Shown in pieces: positions 8,916-16,141 of a stretch of 56,148 bases of DNA. This DNA comes from Blastopirellula marina (GTDB taxonomy: Bacteria; Planctomycetota; Planctomycetia; Pirellulales; Thermoguttaceae), in contig DYLS01000012.1 in assembly GCA_020721965.1 (NCBI GenBank), positions 1 through 56,148 on the forward strand. The letters are read 5' to 3'. A program made the position numbers and the translations under genes. Every line of letters starts with the position of its first letter. The first letter of the stretch is position 1. The notes beneath the pieces were generated by a model. That model had not been told where the DNA came from. It did no database searches and saw only the letters and a program-made list of their open reading frames with translations.

Positions 8916-9572
8916 ATGCCTGTGAAGAAGAAACGCTCGATTCCAACGGGTCCGATTGCCGCGGGTGTCGTGGCCGTATTGATCGTTTTGGGACTGGTTT
9001 GGTTTTTCTTTATGCGGCCAAAGCCGACGGTTGTCGCAACGGACAGCCCCGCAAAGACTGAAACGCCCTCGCCGACCGCGAAGCCCGCCGCGCCCCCTGC
9101 GCAGGCCGCTCCGGCCGCAACCTCCTCGAATCCCGGTGGCCTGAGCGAGCGTGTCGCACGGCTGGAGGCCTTTTTCCCGCCCGACGTCGAGCCGACCGAA
9201 GACCTCCTCACGCGGCTCGACCGCCTGGAGCGTCGGGTCGAACAATTGCAGGCCCAAATCAATAGCAACCGCACGCCCAGTACGGTCATCAACGAATGGA
9301 AGGTATCGGCGCAGAAAGCGGGCGATCCCCCCGCCGTATCGAACGATTTTCTGATCACGCGGCCCGTCTGGCGGGTCGCCTGTCGCGTGGTCCGCGGTAG
9401 CCGTGAACCTGGCGAGGTTATGGTTCGTGTCTTCCTGCGACAGGAACCGGAGCGGGTCGTGGCCGAAATCCCCGCCAACAGCAGCTTGGAAATCCGCAGC
9501 CCCCCCGGCGTATATTTCTTTCGCGTGACCGCCGTAGATGCCGATGCTGTGCTTGCCTGGGAGAGTCAGTGA
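8916..9572 (+). CDS. Single-pass membrane protein with coiled coil, unknown function
   Basis: The protein has 218 residues. The ATG at 8916 follows a strong GGGAGGGT ribosome site. A positively charged N-terminus (MPVKKKRS) precedes one membrane helix (about 13-33, GVVAVLIVLGLVWFFFM), so the rest should face outwards. An Ala/Pro/Thr-rich linker (about 40-72) leads to a heptad-like helix (LSERVARLEAFFPPD, LLTRLDRLERRVEQLQAQI) and a small beta-rich C-terminal domain. The membrane anchor, linker, coiled coil and domain order suits an envelope-spanning or assembly factor. It is divergent from the PilM-like operon, so a shared role is possible but unproven. I do not recognise the family. Confidence 0.75.
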   Translation: MPVKKKRSIPTGPIAAGVVAVLIVLGLVWFFFMRPKPTVVATDSPAKTETPSPTAKPAAPPAQAAPAATSSNPGGLSERVARLEAFFPPDVEPTEDLLTRLDRLERRVEQLQAQINSNRTPSTVINEWKVSAQKAGDPPAVSNDFLITRPVWRVACRVVRGSREPGEVMVRVFLRQEPERVVAEIPANSSLEIRSPPGVYFFRVTAVDADAVLAWESQ

Positions 9573-9622
9573 TTCCCGCCGCATAGCCTCTTCCTTTCTT
9601 CTCCCCGCCACCCGGCCATGAG

Positions 9623-9754
9623 CCACCAGCGTAAGCTGGTGGTGATGGTAAGTTCGTCGTTATACGAGCCACCAGCGTAAGCTGGTGGTGGATCGTAAGC
9701 TGGTGCTGTCTCATCCCGCCTGTCATCCTTTCCACCTCGGGCTTACGCCCGAGG
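9623..9754. repeat. Cluster of REP-like palindromes
   Basis: Two identical 20-bp palindromes, with arms CCACCAGC and GCTGGTGG around GTAA, lie at 9623-9642 and 9669-9688. A half copy (GTAAGCTGGTG) follows at about 9694. A third palindrome with arms CCTCGGGC and GCCCGAGG around TTAC lies at 9735-9754. All share a GCGTAAGC core on one strand or the other, so they look like variants of one extragenic palindromic family. They sit between convergent genes, the usual place for REP sequences. Confidence 0.75.
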
Positions 9755-9768
9755 CTCGTGTTGACCGG

Positions 9769-9809
9769 GAAAAATGCAAGACCGGGGACTCGCTGGAACA
9801 AGTCCCCGG
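9769..9809 (-). terminator. Probable intrinsic terminator of the 9915-11273 gene
   Basis: A perfect 9-bp stem (CCGGGGACT at 9782-9790, AGTCCCCGG at 9801-9809) with a 10-base loop is followed on the minus strand by TCTTGCATTTTT. It lies 106 bp past the stop of the pseudopilin-like gene. The T run is not immediately at the stem base, so efficiency is uncertain. Confidence 0.5.
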
Positions 9810-9914
9810 CCCGCTCCCTGCGGGTAAAAAATCCCCGTGTCCTCGATCCTTTTCTGCACAGTCACCGGTCAAACCAGCAGATCATCCCGATGAACCGGAG
9901 AGCGTGAGTCAAGA

Positions 9915-11273
9915 TCACTCGAAGTTCAGCGGCTTGCCCGCGTTGTTGTTGCGGATGAACACGCCGTTGAACATGCGGAAGGGCTCCAGCTCGACAGGAC
10001 CCGGCCGGTAGCCGATGTCGAAGTAATCCGCCGGTTCACCCGCGGTGCTGTTACCGTTATCATCCCAAACGGGGATCTCGAAGCCGGGGTTCAAATACCC
10101 ATCCCCGTTCAGATCGGCGAACTCCTGGACGGAGCCGTCGGCCATCAGGATGTTGGCCACGCCGCGGTGGATGGCGTACCAGTCCCGCGTATCCTGGCGG
10201 TAGAAGCGCTGGGCCACCGGGGCCGTCTGGCTGTCTTTCGTGTAGGTACTATCCGCAGTGCCATCAGCCTTTCCTAGGTCGATCAGGCCGGCCTCGGCGT
10301 CCATCTGCTTTTGCAGACCCTGCTGGTAGGCGAGCAGTGACAACTTCTTGTTGGTGCTGTCAACAAAAGCGGGGCCGTCATTGAAGGCCTCGGCCAGCCG
10401 ATCACCCTGCTTGGCGAGGGTTCGGTTGTTGGCATCGGTGATGGTGGTCGTCAGGACGGCTTCCTTGACGTCACCCGGCCCGCCGTCGCCCAGCAAGGGG
10501 ACAATGGAGCTGGGGATCGTTGAACCTTCCAAGACGCTCCGGCTCAACGGGCCAGTGGAGTCCTCTTGCCCCTTGTACTTTCCGGTACCAAAAGAGTACA
10601 TGTTTCCTGACGGCAATCGGGTCTGAGCGTCGCCCGCCTCCATAAATGGCACGCCGCCGACCTTTTGCACTGCCAGCACCGGTTCCCCACGGACCAGGAA
10701 ATAGCTGGCCGCGTAGTTGGTGTTGTAGCCCTTGGCAATGAGGCGATCCGCTACCGTTTTGGCCCGATCCGTATCGGTACCAGAGTAGGTGATACCCCCC
10801 GTTTCGTAGGTATCATCACCCGGTGTGCCGGTCCCGTACGCCAGTTGAGCGCAGGCATTCGTCAGCATTTCGCTGACGATCACGCCTTCCTCCGGATTGG
10901 TAGTGGTCGTACCGCCTCCGACCAGATCGTTCAGCTTTTCCGGGCCGGGGAACGAGCTGCTGGGGCACATCAACTTCGCCGGCTGGCAGACCCCGCCATT
11001 GACCAGGTCGGCGACCCAGCCGTAGGTATCCGGGCAGCCGTCCCGCCGGAAGTCGAACGCGCCGGAGCAGAACTTGCGCTCAGGGTCGCGGTCGGCATGG
11101 ATGTGGAAGCCCAGGCCGAACTGGCGGAGGTTGCTCTGGCAATTGGCGGCGCGGGCGCGTTCCCGAGCTGCCTGGAGGGCGGGCAACAACAGGGCCACCA
11201 AGATCGCAATGATCCCGATGACCACCAACATCTCGATCAACGTAAACGCTTGACGAGGCGTTGAACGTCTCAT
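9915..11273 (-). CDS. DUF1559-type pseudopilin-like protein (paralogue 1)
   Basis: The protein has 452 residues. The start at 11273 has GGGAG about 10 bases upstream. The N-terminus is a class III prepilin signal, [43 protein letters not shown]. The Phe-Thr junction before TLIE is the expected processing site, and Glu is at position 5 of the mature form. The C-terminal part carries [13 protein letters not shown], which is the H-x9-DG signature of DUF1559 proteins. These are very abundant in planctomycetes and are thought to be pseudopilins or envelope structural proteins. It shares the phrase CSGA-D--RDG and a similar layout with the gene at 11808-12998, so the two are paralogues from a local duplication. 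Confidence 0.88.
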   Translation of the reverse strand: MRRSTPRQAFTLIEMLVVIGIIAILVALLLPALQAARERARAANCQSNLRQFGLGFHIHADRDPERKFCSGAFDFRRDGCPDTYGWVADLVNGGVCQPAKLMCPSSSFPGPEKLNDLVGGGTTTTNPEEGVIVSEMLTNACAQLAYGTGTPGDDTYETGGITYSGTDTDRAKTVADRLIAKGYNTNYAASYFLVRGEPVLAVQKVGGVPFMEAGDAQTRLPSGNMYSFGTGKYKGQEDSTGPLSRSVLEGSTIPSSIVPLLGDGGPGDVKEAVLTTTITDANNRTLAKQGDRLAEAFNDGPAFVDSTNKKLSLLAYQQGLQKQMDAEAGLIDLGKADGTADSTYTKDSQTAPVAQRFYRQDTRDWYAIHRGVANILMADGSVQEFADLNGDGYLNPGFEIPVWDDNGNSTAGEPADYFDIGYRPGPVELEPFRMFNGVFIRNNNAGKPLNFE

Positions 11274-11285
11274 GGAATTCTCCCT

Positions 11286-11325
11286 TTGTGTTTGAAATAC
11301 TCGCGTTGTGTTTGAAATACTCGCG
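11286..11325. repeat. Perfect tandem 20-bp duplication
   Basis: Two identical 20-bp units (11286-11305, 11306-11325; TTGTGTTTGAAATACTCGCG on the plus strand) lie 13-52 bp upstream of the start codon of paralogue 1, in its leader or promoter. The lack of any mismatch suggests a recent duplication. Confidence 0.85.
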
Positions 11326-11637
11326 GTTCAGCGGCAGCGAAACCCTTCGCTGCACGGCAAAACCTACCGATTTCCGTTTGGGCGCCAAGTTTTCCTGGAG
11401 GGCTGGCGTGGGTCCTCGCTTCGCCGATTTCGGCTTGCCTTCACTAGCCACGTAGGGCTACAATTCTCGTAGAGTGTTTTTCGTGAACTTTCCTCTGTGT
11501 GTGTCTGCTAGGCTCCTCCTTTCGGGATGTCTGGCGTTTTCCCGGCGGGGCATGGGTTGGCGGACCTGTGCCCCGCCCGCTGTTTGACGTGTGGCCTCCT
11601 GCTCCGTGCCTTTTGCCCACTTTCAGGGCGTCTTTGT

Positions 11638-11695
11638 CGGACGGCTTCCTCTGCCGTCCGCGCGATCGAAGCACATCGGAGAGTTTTCGATGTGC
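11638..11695. promoter_or_regulatory. Two consecutive perfect hairpins
   Basis: CGGACGGC/GCCGTCCG (8-bp stem, 7-base loop, 11638-11660) and GCACATCG/CGATGTGC (8-bp stem, 9-base loop, 11671-11695) lie 113-170 bp past the stop of paralogue 2. Neither is followed by a T run on the minus strand. They could be processing or mRNA-stability elements, or part of a leader for paralogue 1. Confidence 0.5.
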
Positions 11696-11807
11696 CCGCA
11701 GGTTCCTTATCGTTTAGATCATCCCGCGTCTGCCTCCTCGCTGCTTGGTCAAGGCGGCCGTTGCGAAGAATGCGCGACGTTTCGTTTCGTTCTCCGCAGG
11801 CGATCGT

Positions 11808-12998
11808 TCATGGCTGCCGCAACTCATGGCGGCTCCAGAACTCCGTCCGTGGTAGCTCCTCGCTGGAATCGCTATAGCCATTCGCAGTATCCGCGGTAAA
11901 TCCGTTGTTGAGCTGCTGGTCCCCGTTTCCGTCCTTGAAGGATTGCACGCTTCCGTCGGCCATCAGGATGTTGGCCACGCCGCGGTGGAGCGGGGCGAAT
12001 CCGCGATAGTCTTGCCGGGTGGCATTCCACATAGCCCACCAGCCAGCGGCACCCTCTCGAGCTGTGCCGGACGGAACCGTCAGAAACGCCATGGCTGGAT
12101 TTGTGACGGGACCGCGGGTGAAGGCTGGGACCAAAGGCGCGCCCGTGGAAAACTTGCCAAAAGGCCGCTCCAATTGGTCTGCGTTTCGCCCGTCGCCCAG
12201 GAGAGGAACGAAGGAACTGGCGACCTCCCCGGCCGCAAGCATATTGACGTTGAGCGGTCCATACGTGGAGCCGCGGGCCAGGGGGCTGGCCTCGCATCCC
12301 CCGCCCGATGCTACCAGGTTGCCTGTCGCGTCGAGCTTTACGCCCGTCCGCACGAGGAACCAGCTCGCCGTGTAATTGGTGTTGTAGTGCTCTTGATAAA
12401 TCCGTTCGGCAACCAGGGTATCGCGATTCGTCGAGGGGGTCGGCTCCGTGGCGATGATCTCTTCGCAGGGGTCACGTTTTTGCGTGCCATCCGGCAGGTT
12501 CTCTGCTGCCTTCCCCTTGTGATTGACGCCGCAGGTCCAGGTCGTGGGGACGGCAGGGTCCTCGGGCTGCCAGCTTGTCACGTCCAGATTCAACAGGTCG
12601 TTATAGGCCTGGGTGAGGGTCGCTGGATTGCTCGGGCAGAGGAGCTTTCCCGTCGGTGTGCCGCTTGCGACCAGATCCGCCACCCAACCGAGGGAAGTTA
12701 CGCTACCGTCTCGCTGCCAGTCCATGGCGCCCGAGCAGAGATCGCCGCGATTGGCCTGGGCGTGAACTTGAATCGCCATGCCAATCTGACGCAAATTGCT
12801 TCCGCACGCGGATTGGCGGCTGGACTCCCTCGCCGCGTTCAGGGCAGGGAGTAACATGGCAACCAGCAGGCTGATGATCACAATCACCGTCAGCATTTCA
12901 ACCAACGTGACGCCCGACCTCGGCTGGGTCGGGCCGTCAGCAGTCGGCGAGGAAAGCCGATCACGTTCCACAACTCGTGGCATCCTTAGACTTTGCAT
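11808..12998 (-). CDS. DUF1559-type pseudopilin-like protein (paralogue 2)
   Basis: The protein has 396 residues from the ATG at 12998, with a G-rich AAAGGGGGA stretch about 8 bases upstream. The N-terminal leader is longer than in paralogue 1 (about 30 residues). The prepilin-type helix then follows: [65 protein letters not shown] near the C-terminus is the H-x9-DG motif. By family it is a membrane-extracted pseudopilin-like envelope protein. Upstream, about 216-270 bp before the start, is an array of TGTTAA hexamers at 11-bp period, which suggests control by an OmpR-type regulator (inference). It lies 534 bp upstream of paralogue 1 on the same strand. Confidence 0.88.
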   Translation of the reverse strand: MQSLRMPRVVERDRLSSPTADGPTQPRSGVTLVEMLTVIVIISLLVAMLLPALNAARESSRQSACGSNLRQIGMAIQVHAQANRGDLCSGAMDWQRDGSVTSLGWVADLVASGTPTGKLLCPSNPATLTQAYNDLLNLDVTSWQPEDPAVPTTWTCGVNHKGKAAENLPDGTQKRDPCEEIIATEPTPSTNRDTLVAERIYQEHYNTNYTASWFLVRTGVKLDATGNLVASGGGCEASPLARGSTYGPLNVNMLAAGEVASSFVPLLGDGRNADQLERPFGKFSTGAPLVPAFTRGPVTNPAMAFLTVPSGTAREGAAGWWAMWNATRQDYRGFAPLHRGVANILMADGSVQSFKDGNGDQQLNNGFTADTANGYSDSSEELPRTEFWSRHELRQP

Positions 12999-13213
12999 TT
13001 TCGTGTCCCCCTTTGAGGATCATCCATCTGGCCCATTGCCTCTATTTCGCGAATACACCGCATCCTGCCTATATTCCCTACTTTTCTTCCTATTGCTTCC
13101 TAGTAGCTGCGACAACGACTTCGTACTGGGCTTTTCGGGGGTGTCGATCTTTGCTCGCAGGCTCCCGGCGGTTCCCGGCTCTCAGCCTTCTTTGAGCTGA
13201 TTGTAACGGTCGA

Positions 13214-13268
13214 TTGTTAAGGAATTGTTAAGGTTGTGTTAAAACTCTGTTAAAAAGTTGTGACAGCC
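13214..13268 (+). promoter_or_regulatory. Phased array of TGTTAA boxes, 11-bp period
   Basis: TGTTAA occurs at 13215, 13226, 13237 and 13248, each start exactly 11 bp after the last. A degenerate fifth box (TGTGAC) falls at 13259, again in register. The whole can be read as five 11-mers. On the minus strand this is TTAACA repeated with 5-bp spacers, which matches the layout of known PhoP/PhoB-type boxes (direct hexamers, 11-bp period, one helical turn). It lies about 216-270 bp upstream of the pseudopilin gene starting at 12998. The spacing is seen directly; the regulator is inferred. Confidence 0.65.
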
Positions 13269-13480
13269 GCAGTTGTCTGAAATATGTTTCCGTCGCCTCC
13301 ATCGCCGTAGTCAGTTCATGTAACCCCCTCCCGCACGTTCTGCGGTAATATTTCTTGGGTTGTTAACAGTTGCGGCCCTTGTATTCCTGACGAGTATTTG
13401 CAGCACGCGTGCGGCCTTGTTTTATCCCGCAACGGTACATCATTATATTGCTACGAGCAGCAGGTCTTTCTACACACTCT

Positions 13481-13501
13481 CTATACACCATCGGTGTATA
13501 G
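13481..13501. promoter_or_regulatory. Perfect 9-bp palindrome with 3-base loop
   Basis: CTATACACC and GGTGTATAG flank ATC. As DNA it could be an operator; as RNA it would form a tight hairpin. No T run follows on the plus strand. It is nearly 400 bp upstream of the NHL gene, so its target is unclear. Confidence 0.4.
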
Positions 13502-13894
13502 TCCCATACTCTCGGCATGTATTCTCATACTCTCTGTAAACCGGATATTCGTGTGTATCGCATCCGCGCGATGTGTATGTGTGAGCTCTATTCTGGCAAG
13601 ATAAGCCTGGGCCATGCGAAGACGCCAGTTCCGTGAACGTGGGAGGGCGAAGGACGGGCGGAGCTTAGGCTTCGCACTTCGGCAGACGGCACACGGTGGG
13701 ATACAAGGAACCTTTGCATCCGCAGAACGTTCCAGTCCCACCCCAGGTCGCCTGATGGTTGCCTCCCCGCCATGCCCGTTGCGACATCATCCTGCCGCAG
13801 ACTTGACTTCGGCACTAGCGTCTTTTACGACGGTTTGGTACGAGGTTGGCGGTAGAGCTTGTGAGCTTGGGCAAGGCGACAGGGAGAATGCGAA

Positions 13895-15025
13895 ATGTTA
13901 CTCGATAGGAACGAGCGGTCTGTGACGAGGTATTGTGCCGCGTGTTGTGCGCTGATTCTTTTTGCGGGATTCATCGGACCAGGGCAGGCCGCCGCGTGCA
14001 ACCTAAACGAAGGTGAAGAAATCGCCGCTTCATCTCGCCCGCAGGCAGCCGCCACCACGCCCCAATATCCGCGAATCAATTTGTCCACTTGGTACGAGGT
14101 CGATCCGGCCTGGCCGCAACGGCCGGGCGATATTCCATTGGGGCAAACGCCTGCTGTCGCCGTAGATTCTCAGGATCGAGTTTGGGTCTATACTCGTGCC
14201 ATTCCACCCGTCCAAGTGTATGATGCGGCGACCGGCAAGCTTCTATTTAGTTGGGGAAAGGATGTTTTGGGAGACTATTTGGAGAAGATGGTGGCGCACG
14301 GGCTACGGATCGATTCCCGCGGACATATTTGGCTCGTGGACCTGGGCAACCACATCGTGCTGGAGCTTTCACCGGATGGCAAGATTCTAAAAGTGTTGGG
14401 GACGCCGGGCGAAGCCGGTTGCGATGAAACGCACTTCGATAAGCCCACCGATATAGCCGTCACACCCTCGGGCGAGGTGTTCGTTGCGGACGGATACGGC
14501 AATGCACGCGTGGTTCACTTCGACGCTAGCGGCCGTTTCGTCAAGGCATGGGGAACGCTGGGAGTAAAGCCAGGGCAATTCAGCGTGGTACACAATATTG
14601 CCATCGACTCCAAAGGACGTCTATATGTAGCTGACCGAAACAACGTGCGGGTACAAGTTTTCGACGCGGACGGAAGGCTTCTCGACGTTTGGCAAGACCT
14701 CCTCGTGCCCTGGGGCATGTGCATGATGCCGGGGGACGAGCTTTGGATATGTGGATGCTCGCCCATGCCTTGGCGCGACACCGATGAAGTCCTGAGTTGC
14801 CCTCCCAAGGACCAGCTCTTCATGCGTTTCGATACGGGCGGCCGCCTCCGTCAACTATGGACGGTACCCAAGGGGAATGATGGGGCCGAGCGGCCTGGCG
14901 AGCTGAATTGGGTTCACGCCGTGGCCTTGGACTCGCATGGCAATATCTTCGCCGGCGACATCATCGGTTCACGGGTGCAAAAGTTCATTCCTCACGCACC
15001 GCAGCGCGAGGCCGATGCCCCCTGA
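13895..15025 (+). CDS. Secreted NHL-repeat (six-bladed propeller) protein
   Basis: The protein has 376 residues. The ATG at 13895 follows AGGGAG by about 9 bases. The N-terminus has a hydrophobic signal stretch ending in an Ala-rich cleavage-like site (CCALILFAGFIGPGQAAA). The rest is a run of NHL-type repeats: VAVDSQDRVWVYTR, LRIDSRGHIWLVDLGNHIVLEL, IAVTPSGEVFVADGYGNARVVHFD, IAIDSKGRLYVADRNNVRVQVFD, VALDSHGNIFAGDIIGSRVQKF. The FVADGYGN-RV-HF pattern is like that in peptidylglycine alpha-amidating lyase-type propellers found in planctomycetes. It probably binds a ligand or acts as a lyase outside the cytoplasm; the substrate is unknown. The next gene (LemA) is 347 bp away, so it is likely a separate unit. 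Confidence 0.85.
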   Translation: MLLDRNERSVTRYCAACCALILFAGFIGPGQAAACNLNEGEEIAASSRPQAAATTPQYPRINLSTWYEVDPAWPQRPGDIPLGQTPAVAVDSQDRVWVYTRAIPPVQVYDAATGKLLFSWGKDVLGDYLEKMVAHGLRIDSRGHIWLVDLGNHIVLELSPDGKILKVLGTPGEAGCDETHFDKPTDIAVTPSGEVFVADGYGNARVVHFDASGRFVKAWGTLGVKPGQFSVVHNIAIDSKGRLYVADRNNVRVQVFDADGRLLDVWQDLLVPWGMCMMPGDELWICGCSPMPWRDTDEVLSCPPKDQLFMRFDTGGRLRQLWTVPKGNDGAERPGELNWVHAVALDSHGNIFAGDIIGSRVQKFIPHAPQREADAP

Positions 15026-15372
15026 TCGAAGATGCTCGAACGGCCCGAAATAAGATCGAGTCGCCAGGACGACAACCGCCTTCGGGGCCGGGATTCGATT
15101 ACCACAATTTAGCGCGGCTGCCGTTTCATCTCGCCATTTCATTCGGTACATTGAAATGGCTCCCGTCATGTTCGCGGCCGGAGGATGCCGATCGTTGGCC
15201 GGGATGGAAGTCGATACACCCAATCCCGCCGAGCTTGCTTGGGGGCACGCGGCAAATATCCGGGCTGTTCGAACGAAGAAGAAGATGTTTCCGTCGTCAT
15301 CGACTCGGTGCGGCGGGGTCGCGGCGGCTGTTCTGGTTGTCTCAGGGAATTGTTCATGAGGAGGTCGCTGGC
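15026..15372. other. Intergenic region before lemA
   Basis: This 347-bp stretch separates the NHL gene and lemA. The lemA frame stays open through part of it but the translation is not protein-like and overlaps the NHL gene. Apart from the GAGGAGG ribosome site just before lemA I see nothing structured. Confidence 0.5.
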
Positions 15373-15969
15373 ATGGGCATCATGGCGGCAGTGGTGATCG
15401 TGATTGTGGTGTTTCTGATTGTGTTAGTCGTCATTGGCATCTACAACAGATTGGTGACATTGCGGAACCGGTACCGCAACGCCTTCGCTCAAATCGATGT
15501 CCAGTTGAAGCGACGTTACGACCTGATCCCAAATCTGGTGGAAACCGCCAAGGGTTACCTGAAGCACGAGCGAGAGACCCTGGAAGCGGTGATTCAGGCC
15601 AGGAACCAGGCCGCGGCGGCCGGGCAAAGGGCCGCCCAGCAGCCAGGCGATCCAACGGCCATGCGTTCGTTGGCGGGCGCCGAGGGCCAACTCTCCGCGG
15701 CGATGGGAAGGCTGTTCGTTGTGGTCGAGGCCTACCCGGACCTCAAGGCCAATCAAAACATGCTGTCCTTGCAGGAGGAATTGACCTCCACGGAAAACAA
15801 GATTGCCTTTGCCAGGCAGGCGTTTAATGATGCAGTGACCGCTTACAACACGGCCCGTGAGACCTTCCCCAACGTCGTTTTCGCGGGGACGTTCGGTTTT
15901 CAACCGGCCGATCTGTTTGAAATCGAGGAGCCTGGCCAGCGAGAAGCTCCCAAGGTCTCGTTCCAATAG
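15373..15969 (+). CDS. lemA: LemA family membrane protein
   Basis: The protein has 198 residues, the usual LemA length. The ATG at 15373 is preceded by GAGGAGG with 8-base spacing, which rejects the much longer upstream frame. One N-terminal membrane helix (IMAAVVIVIVVFLIVLVVIGIYNRLV) is followed by the family core: RNRYRNAFAQIDVQLKRRYDLIPNLVETAKGYLKHE, then LSLQEELTSTENKIAFARQAFNDAVTAYN. LemA proteins are helical envelope proteins of uncertain function that often pair with membrane or peptidase genes. Here it is followed by an M48 metalloprotease 172 bp downstream, a pairing seen in other bacteria. The identity is secure; the function is not. Confidence 0.95.
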   Translation: MGIMAAVVIVIVVFLIVLVVIGIYNRLVTLRNRYRNAFAQIDVQLKRRYDLIPNLVETAKGYLKHERETLEAVIQARNQAAAAGQRAAQQPGDPTAMRSLAGAEGQLSAAMGRLFVVVEAYPDLKANQNMLSLQEELTSTENKIAFARQAFNDAVTAYNTARETFPNVVFAGTFGFQPADLFEIEEPGQREAPKVSFQ

Positions 15970-16141
15970 GGTCTGAAGTCCAAACGCCCATTGGAAACGC
16001 TCCGCGTTCTCAGGGGACATTGCGTCGTGCGGGGGAAGTGGGCTTCATTAGACGCCCCCGGGTCGGGGCAGCTTGGGGCCCCCCCTTTTTCGACTCCGAT
16101 TTACCGCGAATGACACTTCCACACCGGGGGTGCGGCCAGTC

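Larger units (their letters stand above)
9573..9914. other. Convergent intergenic region with REP hairpins and terminator
   Basis: This spacer lies between two converging genes. It holds three REP-type palindromes (9623-9754) and a terminator-like hairpin (9769-9809), both listed separately. I see no gene in it. Confidence 0.6.
11274..11807. other. Intergenic region between the two pseudopilin-like genes
   Basis: This 534-bp gap between same-strand genes holds a tandem 20-bp duplication (11286-11325) and two clean hairpins (11638-11695), listed separately. Between about 11340 and 11455 the minus strand has more short stem-loops (GCCGAAATCGGC; CAGCGAAGGGTTTCGCTG), so the 5' leader of paralogue 1 may be structured. 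I see no small gene that I can defend. Confidence 0.5.
12999..13894. other. Large divergent intergenic region
   Basis: About 900 bp of relatively AT-rich sequence separates the minus-strand pseudopilin gene from the plus-strand NHL gene. It holds the phased TGTTAA array (13214-13268) and a perfect hairpin (13481-13501). A CAYACTCTC-like nonamer occurs at 13473, 13505 and 13526. No open frame here has convincing protein character. It looks like a regulatory region. Confidence 0.55.

Noticed and set aside
8880-8916. GGTTCGAAC stretch as a possible tRNA T-arm
   Set aside because: No acceptor stem, anticodon arm or D-arm can be built around it; it is simply the ribosome-site region of the 8916 gene.
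8631-9626. Long minus-strand open frame (331 codons) opposite the gene at 8916-9572
   Set aside because: The plus-strand frame has a strong ribosome site, a membrane helix and a coiled coil; the minus frame is low-complexity and Arg-rich, typical of a shadow in GC-rich DNA.
11330-11460. Possible cyclic-di-GMP (GEMM-type) riboswitch in the leader of pseudopilin paralogue 1
   Set aside because: Pieces such as GGCAAGCC-GAAA and CGGTAGG recall the motif, but the conserved GACGCAAAGC core and the tetraloop receptor are missing. A covariance-model search would settle it.
14908-15372. Upstream extension of the lemA frame
   Set aside because: It overlaps the NHL gene and has no protein character; the LemA start is fixed by GAGGAGG before 15373.
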